A stretch of 13,726 nt of DNA, taken from an uncultured Victivallales bacterium. Its GTDB lineage: Bacteria; Verrucomicrobiota; Lentisphaeria; Oligosphaerales; JAFGRS01. Shown here piece after piece: positions 1-4,792 of the stretch. The notes beneath the pieces were generated by a model. The model was not told where the DNA came from, did not search any database, and saw nothing but the letters and a program-made list of their open reading frames with translations. The stretch covers positions 1-13,726 of the forward strand of contig CAILKC010000706.1 in NCBI GenBank assembly GCA_903834675.1, in the 5' to 3' direction. Every line of letters starts with the position of its first letter. Within the stretch, counting starts at the first letter, position 1. The translations under genes were made by a program, and so were the position numbers.

Positions 1-521
1 CCCAGCACGGCGATCACGGCACCGGTGTGCGGGTCGGTCAGGGGAATGAGCGCCGAGATCCATCTGCCCCAGCGGTCTGCGTAGGGGCCGTCCGTGGTCG
101 GTATAGCGTCGTCAAAGAGGCGGTGAAACGCCGCGGGGGCTTCACCGTAAACCTGTCCCGGCAGGGCGTGATCCTTGGAATTGCTCGGCTCGCTGTCGGC
201 GTAGAAGAACACCGCGCCAGCCGTGGTACGGCCCATCAGGTAGATCCAGCGCCAGTCTGGGCTGGCGGCGCAGGCGGCCTGAATCTGCTCGGTCAGCCGC
301 TGGTATTCGGGCTTGGTCAGGTCGCTGGCGTTACCGTCGAGGGTCTGGACCTGCGCCAGACTCAGCGCTTGTGCCACGCCCGCCGCCTGCCGTAAATGCT
401 GCACCCGCAGGTCGCGGTCAGCATGCCTGACCAGCAACCAGGTCGTCAGGCCGCCTGCCACCAACAGTGCCATAACGGCGCCGGCAAACCACCCGTTCCC
501 CGCGCTGCGCAAGTTCGTCAC
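1..521 (-). CDS. Membrane sensor protein, N-terminal part (cut by left window edge)
   Basis: Reading the minus strand from a GTG at 521 gives 173 open codons with no stop before the window ends. The predicted N-terminus has a short polar head, one hydrophobic membrane segment (about residues 10-31, containing WFAGAVMALLVAGG), then an extracytoplasmic region with the sequences DWRWIYLMGR, VFFYADSEP, LPGQVY, GPYADRWGRWISALIPL and TGAVIAVLG. This resembles the sensory N-terminus found ahead of PAS, histidine-kinase or GGDEF modules in environmental proteobacteria; that comparison is from memory. The output domain lies outside the window, so the signalling type is unknown. An in-frame GTG at 551 is an alternative start, and an in-frame stop at 588-590 bounds the ORF. 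Neither start has a clear ribosome binding site. It is divergent from the acetyltransferase gene. Confidence 0.72.
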   Translation of the reverse strand, partial: MTNLRSAGNGWFAGAVMALLVAGGLTTWLLVRHADRDLRVQHLRQAAGVAQALSLAQVQTLDGNASDLTKPEYQRLTEQIQAACAASPDWRWIYLMGRTTAGAVFFYADSEPSNSKDHALPGQVYGEAPAAFHRLFDDAIPTTDGPYADRWGRWISALIPLTDPHTGAVIAVL

Positions 522-616
522 CCATTCATCTTGGTATTTCGCCGGGCCCACAGGCGATGGGGCAGACCCGGTAGCGTACCGCGTCGCCTAAGTATTGCCA
601 ACCCGATCGAGATAGC

Positions 617-807
617 GGAATGAGACTTGTTGACGCGGTTCCCATTCCGATCCGGCCGGGACGCGCCGGACCGCCTGGAGGGCGGCCCTGCGTGGCCGCC
701 GCGGCGCCGACGCAGCGGCGCCCTCCAACGCCCCTCGTCCGCCGCAGCGGACGAAGGGCGGAATGAGAAGCCCCTGGTGTCATAGGAGCTTGCTGCAAGT
801 CTCATAC
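617..807. repeat. Palindromic intergenic element with 10-bp terminal inverted repeat
   Basis: ATGAGACTTG at 620-629 is matched by its exact reverse complement CAAGTCTCAT at 796-805. Between them are nested inverted repeats: GGAGGGCG (677-684) with CGCCCTCC (719-726), CTGCGT (688-693) with ACGCAG (710-715), and a hairpin at 731-758. The direct repeat GCGGAATGAGA also occurs near 615 and 760. The architecture is that of a small non-autonomous palindromic element or a structured RNA. It contains no ORF with recognisable features, and no target-site duplication is visible. Its right end (CTGCAAG followed by CTCAT) resembles the ends of the repeat elements at 4523-4750 and 12661-13015, but the interior differs. 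Confidence 0.5.
731..758. repeat. Strong hairpin (stem-loop)
   Basis: TCGTCCGC (735-742) and GCGGACGA (747-754) form a perfect 8-bp stem around the loop CGCA. It is extended by CCC/GGG (731-733 with 756-758) after one mismatch. No T-run follows on either strand, so it is not a classical intrinsic terminator. It is part of the larger palindromic element. Confidence 0.6.
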
Positions 808-969
808 AAGGGTTCAGCAGGATCCCCGGCTGGGGGCGCACATGACGCTGCCTCGCAGCGGTGTTATGTTGCCAGACGCCGCCTGACCACCGCACCCGCC
901 ACGCGGCGAGAGGTCCCGGCGCGACCTGCCTGGCAACGCAAGCTGATGATTGGCTGGAGGAGAGCCCGC

Positions 970-1461
970 ATGAGTGCTATCGCCATACGAACCTTCCGCC
1001 CCGCGGATGCCGAGCAGGCCTCGGTGCTGATGGTGGCCGCGTTCCGTTCGTTCCTCAAGCGCAAGTTCCCCGCCTCTCTGACGAAGCACTTCGCCGCTGA
1101 CAACCTGGCGAAGGGATCATTGCAGCGTAGCACCGAGGCTGAGACGATCGCCTTCGTGGCGGTCGACGGGGTCCGCGTCGTCGGCTTCATCAGGGTGACC
1201 GCCTCGTCCAGCGGGCTGGGGAGTCTGGACGTCGTCGGGGTCGACCCGGCGTACTTTGGCCAGCGGGTCGGGGACCCGCTGATGAAGCGCGCCGAGCGCT
1301 TCTGGCGGCGCTGGCGGCAGCGCAAGATTTCCACCTGCGTCTCCTCGCACAACCGCAAGGCCCTGCTGTACTACATCCGCAACGGCTTTGTGCCGGAGGG
1401 GTTCCGGCCGGATCACTTCATCGAGGGGGTCCACGAGATCCCGCTGGGCCGGTTTCTGTAG
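970..1461 (+). CDS. GNAT-family N-acetyltransferase
   Basis: This encodes a 163-residue protein, normal for a single-domain GNAT enzyme that transfers an acetyl group from acetyl-CoA to an amine; the acceptor is unknown. The fold is recognisable: an N-terminal IRTFRPADAEQ strand-helix (residues 6-16), a VGFIRV strand (71-76), LDVVGVDPAYFGQRVGDPLM for motif A (86-105), and SSHNRKALLYYIRNGFVPEG for motif B (125-144). The acetyl-CoA loop is degenerate: the usual Q/R-x-x-G-x-G/A reads Q98-R-V-G-D-P103. I chose ATG 970 because GGAGGAGA (956-963) sits about 7 nt upstream and the family N-terminus begins here; the reading frame stays open back to 763. It stands alone, about 500 bp from the porin, with no evident link to the pho genes. 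Confidence 0.85.
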   Translation: MSAIAIRTFRPADAEQASVLMVAAFRSFLKRKFPASLTKHFAADNLAKGSLQRSTEAETIAFVAVDGVRVVGFIRVTASSSGLGSLDVVGVDPAYFGQRVGDPLMKRAERFWRRWRQRKISTCVSSHNRKALLYYIRNGFVPEGFRPDHFIEGVHEIPLGRFL

Positions 1462-1743
1462 CCGGAGTGAACGGCCCTATCTGAGACCACCCCGAGCGCG
1501 GGCCCTCAGCAGAGCCCCAGCTGGCGCCGGACCTACCGGAAAGAGACTTCCGGGCGGCGGCGCGCTGCGTACGTGGTAGAGCCGCCGCGGCGGGTCAGCC
1601 GGTTTCGCGCCCCCCCTCTCGAGGCTGAAGGCTCGACGACGTACCCGTGCCGCGACGGGCCTGCGCCGTCGACGTCTCATAGCTGCCCAGCCGAGCCCGC
1701 CGCGCCCCTCCTTCCGCCGCGCCGTACCGAGGACTCATGCCGT

Positions 1744-1782
1744 TCTAACCTCTGGTAACCCGCCCCTAACCGAAGCCTAACA
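1744..1782 (+). promoter_or_regulatory. Candidate PhoB operator: four phased TAAC-type direct repeats
   Basis: Four 7-bp units, TCTAACC (1744-1750), GGTAACC (1754-1760), CCTAACC (1765-1771) and CCTAACA (1776-1782), start 10, 11 and 11 bp apart, about one helical turn. OmpR/PhoB-family regulators bind tandem 7-bp half-sites with 11-bp spacing, and the first gene downstream opens a locus that encodes PhoB itself. The half-site differs from the E. coli CTGTCAT consensus, so the assignment rests on spacing and context. Candidate -10 hexamers downstream are TAGCTT (1792-1797) and TATGAG (1808-1813); neither is strong. Confidence 0.5.
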
Positions 1783-1945
1783 AACGGGGGGTAGCTTGTT
1801 TCCACGGTATGAGACCGCCACGAGGCCAGATCGGGCCGGAGCGGAAAGGAGGTGGACGCAGGCGCACGAGAAAGGGCAGGAAGAAGAAGCGGTGCCGACG
1901 CCGCGCCGACCCGCAAGCGCGGGCTGAGAATAGCGTGACAACCAC

Positions 1946-1951
1946 AAGGAG
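1946..1951 (+). promoter_or_regulatory. Ribosome binding site supporting a GTG start
   Basis: AAGGAG lies 6 nt before the GTG at 1958. It supports initiation of the porin at this GTG rather than at a downstream ATG. Confidence 0.75.
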
Positions 1952-1957
1952 TGACAG

Positions 1958-3418
1958 GTGAACAGAGTATGGCGAGGAATCGGCGCAGGGGCTACCCTTC
2001 TGGGAATGACCCTTGCCGCCCAGGAAACGGTCAGCAACGCCGAGTTGCTGAAGGTCATCACCGAGCAGAACAAGAAGATCGAAGCCCTGAACCAGCGGGT
2101 CCAGGAAATGGAGGGCAAGCAGGCGCCGGCGCCCGCCGACGCCAGTCAGCTCAAGAAGGGGCTGATGGAGACCAACGACGCCCTGGCCCAGACCAACAAG
2201 AAGATCGAAACGCTGGACCAGCGCCTCACCCTTGGCAAGGGCATCGATGGCCTGAAGCTGACCGGTGACCTGCGCGTACGTTACGAGCAGCGCAACCGTG
2301 ATATGCAGGGCCGAGACGACTCAGCCAAGGGTGACGGGGATCGGTCACGGTTCCGTACCCGTCTGCGGGCGGGCGGCATCTGGACCAACAGCGTTGAGGA
2401 CTGGGAAGTGGGCGCCGGCGTGGCCACCGGAGAGAAGAACGACGACCGCAGCACCAACGACAGCTGGGGCCATGACAGCTTCATCTTCGAGAAGGGCAAC
2501 GTCTACCTCGACTACGCCTACGCCAAGCACACCTGGGTTGACCCGTTCAAGGCGGAGAGCCTCCCTGGGCCGCTCTCGCTGACCCTCGGGCAGCAGCGCA
2601 ATCCGCTGGTGAGCACGACCATGAACTGGGATACCGACATCAACCCGACCGGCTTCACGGCGCAGTACGGTGACCCCAAGGGCAAGGAGTACAACGGCCC
2701 GTTCCTGACCCTGGGCGCCTACGTGCTGAGCAACCTGTCCACCGGCCAGACGATCGGTGGCGCCAACCAGGAGAAGATGACGGACAACGCCTGGCTGTAC
2801 GCGGCGCAGGCGGGCTATGCCTACAAGAGCGAGCCGTTCGACGCCTTGGGCGCCATCGGCTACGAGCAGATCAGCAACACCTACCGCAACATCGCTTCGG
2901 CCGCCTGGGCCAACTCCAACTCCAACGACCCGAACAACCCCTGGGGCGGGATCGACACCGGGTACGAGTACCGTATCGTGGACGCCTACGGCGAGGTCAA
3001 GACGACCTTCGTCGGCATCGACGTTAAGCCCTACGCCCATGCCGCGATGAACTTCGGGGCCGATGGCGGCAAGACCCAGGGCAAGAATATCGTCAAAGGC
3101 GATGTGGATCCGAGCAACGAGAACCTGGCCTGGATGCTCGGGTTTGACCTCAAGCGCGGCAAGTGGTCGCTCGGCTACAGCTACGCCTATATCGAGGCGG
3201 ACGCGGTGTTCGGGCCGGCACATGACAGTGACTTCGGCGAGACCGCGGGCCTGCAAGACACCGACCTCCAGGGCCACTTGGTGAAACTGGCTTACAGCCC
3301 CACCAAGAACGTCACGCTCGGCGCCTCCGTTTTCCTGCTGGAGCGGATCAAGGAAGTGTTGGCGTCCGACGCCAGCGCCAGCCGGATGTTCCAGCTTGAC
3401 GCCGTGTACAAGTTCTAG
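1958..3418 (+). CDS. Outer-membrane putative porin of the pho locus
   Basis: This encodes a 486-residue protein from a GTG start. A short basic head and hydrophobic stretch (residues about 7-21, ending LAA) look like a signal peptide. Next come two heptad-rich coiled-coil segments (about 28-52 and 63-91), then from about residue 98 (LKLTGDLRVRYEQ) a long run of alternating amphipathic strands rich in Tyr/Trp/Gly. It ends in VYKF, the terminal Phe typical of outer-membrane beta-barrels. The layout matches the 'putative porin' (Porin_5-like) family with a periplasmic coiled coil and a barrel of about 390 residues. As it directly precedes pstS and follows a PhoB-like operator, I infer that it admits phosphate or other anions under phosphate limitation. 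Selectivity cannot be read from sequence. The two coiled-coil segments are near duplicates of each other. Confidence 0.85.
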   Translation: MNRVWRGIGAGATLLGMTLAAQETVSNAELLKVITEQNKKIEALNQRVQEMEGKQAPAPADASQLKKGLMETNDALAQTNKKIETLDQRLTLGKGIDGLKLTGDLRVRYEQRNRDMQGRDDSAKGDGDRSRFRTRLRAGGIWTNSVEDWEVGAGVATGEKNDDRSTNDSWGHDSFIFEKGNVYLDYAYAKHTWVDPFKAESLPGPLSLTLGQQRNPLVSTTMNWDTDINPTGFTAQYGDPKGKEYNGPFLTLGAYVLSNLSTGQTIGGANQEKMTDNAWLYAAQAGYAYKSEPFDALGAIGYEQISNTYRNIASAAWANSNSNDPNNPWGGIDTGYEYRIVDAYGEVKTTFVGIDVKPYAHAAMNFGADGGKTQGKNIVKGDVDPSNENLAWMLGFDLKRGKWSLGYSYAYIEADAVFGPAHDSDFGETAGLQDTDLQGHLVKLAYSPTKNVTLGASVFLLERIKEVLASDASASRMFQLDAVYKF

Positions 3419-3433
3419 TCATCGTCCGCCGGC

Positions 3434-3474
3434 GGCGGCGTTTCCTGGTGCGCCAGGCAACGCCGTTCGCGGCG
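3434..3474 (+). promoter_or_regulatory. Overlapping, mutually exclusive hairpins between porin and pstS
   Basis: Hairpin 1 pairs GGCGTT (3437-3442) with AACGCC (3459-3464) and CCTGG (3444-3448) with CCAGG (3453-3457) around TGCG, with one T/C mismatch and possible extension to 3434/3467. Hairpin 2 pairs CGCCG (3461-3465) with CGGCG (3470-3474) around a TTCG tetraloop. They share 3461-3465, so only one can form at a time. There is no T-run. The likely role is partial termination, mRNA-end protection or processing between a highly expressed porin and the downstream pst genes. Confidence 0.5.
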
Positions 3475-3524
3475 GCGAAACCTCCGAAGCTATGGCTTAC
3501 ATAACCCAAGGAAAAGAGCAGAGC

Positions 3525-4520
3525 ATGAGAGCATCCCTGAATCATCGCATCCGGCGGAGTCTGGCTGGCGCCGGCACCTTCCTGGCGCTCGGCACGGCCG
3601 GAACCGCCTCGGCGCAGACGCAAATCCAGGTGGACCCCAACCTGACGCCGTACGTCAAAGTCGAGGGCATTGCTGGTACCCTCAACAGCGTCGGCTCCGA
3701 CACGCTCAATAACCTGATGACCTTCTGGGCCGAGGCCTTCCGCAAGGTCTACCCGAACGTCAACATCGGGATCGAAGGCAAGGGCTCCGGGACGGCCCCG
3801 ACGGCCCTCATTGCTGGCACCGCCCAGCTTGGGCCCATGTCGCGGGCCATGAAGAAGACCGAGGTCACCGAATTCGAGGGCACCTATGGGTACAAACCGA
3901 CCCAGATCTCGGTCTCCCTGGACTCGCTGGCCGTGTTCGTCAACAAGGATAACCCGTTGCCGTCGCTGAACCTGGCGCAGGTTGACGCGATCTTCTCCAA
4001 GACCAGCAAGCGCCGCCTGGCCTCGATCGCCACCTGGGGCGGCGTCGGCGTCACCGACGCGGAGTGGGCCAGCCGCCCGATCAGCCTCTACGGTCGTAAC
4101 TCCGCCTCCGGCACCTACGGGTTCTTCAAGGAACAGGTGCTAAGCAAGGGCGATTACAAGGACACGGTCAAGGAGCAGCCGGGGTCCTCGTCGGTGGTCA
4201 TGGGCATCACCGAAGACAAGAATGGCATCGGCTACTCGGGGATCGGCTACCGCACCTCCGGGATCAAGGCCCTGGCCATCATCGGCGACGACGGCGTCGC
4301 CTACGAACCGACCTACGAGAATGTAAAGTCCGCCAAGTACCCCATCTGGCGGTCGCTCTATGTGTATGCGGCGAAGAAGCCCGGCAAGCCGATGGACCCC
4401 CTCACCCGCGAGTTCTTCCGCTTCGTGCTCTCGAAGGAAGGCCAGGAAATCGTCATCAAGGACGGCTTCTACCCGCTCAGCGCGGAGCAGGCAGCCAAGC
4501 AGCTCCAACTCCTGGACTGA
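3525..4520 (+). CDS. pstS: Phosphate ABC transporter substrate-binding protein PstS
   Basis: This encodes a 331-residue periplasmic phosphate-binding protein. The signal peptide is clear: RIRR, a hydrophobic core (about 13-25), then TASA before Q31 as the probable cleavage site. Typical PstS/PBP-like motifs follow: GSDTL (57-61), GKGSGT (85-90), MSR (105-107) and GRNSASGTYG (190-199). These supply the Ser/Thr/Arg/Asp residues that contact phosphate in this family. I chose ATG 3525 because it immediately precedes a proper signal peptide; AAGGA (3508-3512) and AGAG (3515-3518) lie upstream. An in-frame ATG at 3492 and the open frame back to 3396 give an implausible N-terminus. It lies 106 nt after the porin and is separated from pstC by the repeat element at 4523-4750. 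Confidence 0.95.
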   Translation: MRASLNHRIRRSLAGAGTFLALGTAGTASAQTQIQVDPNLTPYVKVEGIAGTLNSVGSDTLNNLMTFWAEAFRKVYPNVNIGIEGKGSGTAPTALIAGTAQLGPMSRAMKKTEVTEFEGTYGYKPTQISVSLDSLAVFVNKDNPLPSLNLAQVDAIFSKTSKRRLASIATWGGVGVTDAEWASRPISLYGRNSASGTYGFFKEQVLSKGDYKDTVKEQPGSSSVVMGITEDKNGIGYSGIGYRTSGIKALAIIGDDGVAYEPTYENVKSAKYPIWRSLYVYAAKKPGKPMDPLTREFFRFVLSKEGQEIVIKDGFYPLSAEQAAKQLQLLD

Positions 4521-4522
4521 AG

Positions 4523-4750
4523 CATGAAGAGACTCTTGCAGAACCCCGCATCGGGCCCTGGAGCCCGCGGTGCCCAGCCCGTTGCGGGCGGGTTCGCGGT
4601 ATCCCAGATACGGATGGAGCCCGCGAGGCCCAGCCCGTTGCGGGCGGGTTCGCGGTATCTCAGATACGGCGGAAACTCTGGCTACGCCCGAGCGGGCCGC
4701 CGGCTCCAGGCGAGATGCGGGTGAGCCGAGGGTTCTGCAAGAGCCTCATG
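4523..4750. repeat. MITE-like element with long terminal inverted repeats between pstS and pstC
   Basis: CTCTTGCAGAACCC (4533-4546) is matched exactly by GGGTTCTGCAAGAG (4730-4743). Outside it, CATGA (4523-4527) pairs with TCATG (4746-4750). Inside it, CCCGCATC (4545-4552) pairs with GATGCGGG (4714-4721), and CCTGGAGCC (4557-4565) with GGCTCCAGG (4702-4710). The ends thus form an imperfect inverted repeat of about 40 bp, interrupted by a short insertion on the right. The interior carries two tandem hairpin units, at 4560-4615 and 4616-4669. There is no ORF and no visible target duplication. It looks like a non-autonomous mobile or REP/BIME-like element within the pst operon. Confidence 0.75.
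4560..4669. repeat. Two tandem 56-bp palindromic repeat units
   Basis: Each unit begins GGAGCCCGCG, contains the hairpin GCCCG-TTG-CGGGC and the conserved GGGTTCGCGGTATC, and ends with a second small hairpin GTATC-nCA-GATAC (loop CCA in the first, TCA in the second). Five related units occur at 12720-13001, but those lack the GATAC arm. The units belong to the larger inverted-repeat element. Confidence 0.85.
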
Positions 4751-4792
4751 ACGTACAGACAGCCCTTGATCCCCTGAGACCCAACGCGTTCC

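Larger units (their letters stand above)
522..969. other. Divergent intergenic region with a palindromic element
   Basis: No convincing gene lies between the minus-strand sensor gene and the acetyltransferase. Short ORFs here are shadows in GC-rich sequence. Most of the stretch is taken up by the inverted-repeat element at about 617-807, described separately. Promoters for both divergent genes must lie here, but I cannot place convincing -35/-10 pairs. Confidence 0.6.
1462..1957. other. Intergenic leader region upstream of the porin/pst locus
   Basis: This 496-bp stretch holds no convincing gene. Visible in order are a perfect 6-bp hairpin CCGGAA/TTCCGG (1536-1553, no T-run), the TAAC-type direct-repeat array (1744-1782), a possible -10 element downstream of it, an isolated strong Shine-Dalgarno-like sequence (1845-1855), a CCCGC/GCGGG hairpin (1910-1923), and the porin ribosome binding site. 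An 8-bp inverted repeat GTCTCATA/TATGAGAC (1674-1681 and 1808-1815) brackets the operator-like array. Confidence 0.55.

Noticed and set aside
1536..1553. Hairpin CCGGAA/TTCCGG after the acetyltransferase as an intrinsic terminator
   Set aside because: There is no T-run on either strand and it is about 75 bp past the stop, so the terminator call is unsupported.
1674..1815. A further mobile element bounded by GTCTCATA/TATGAGAC
   Set aside because: The inverted repeat is only 8 bp and the interior has the operator-like array but no other element features; it may be chance.
2345..3277. A 310-residue minus-strand ORF rich in Val/Gly/Ala
   Set aside because: It is the antisense shadow of the porin, whose plus-strand frame has a ribosome binding site, a signal-like N-terminus and a terminal Phe.
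4642..4660. tRNA T-arm-like GGTTCG in the repeat units
   Set aside because: There is no acceptor stem, anticodon arm or CCA end around it in any of the seven copies.
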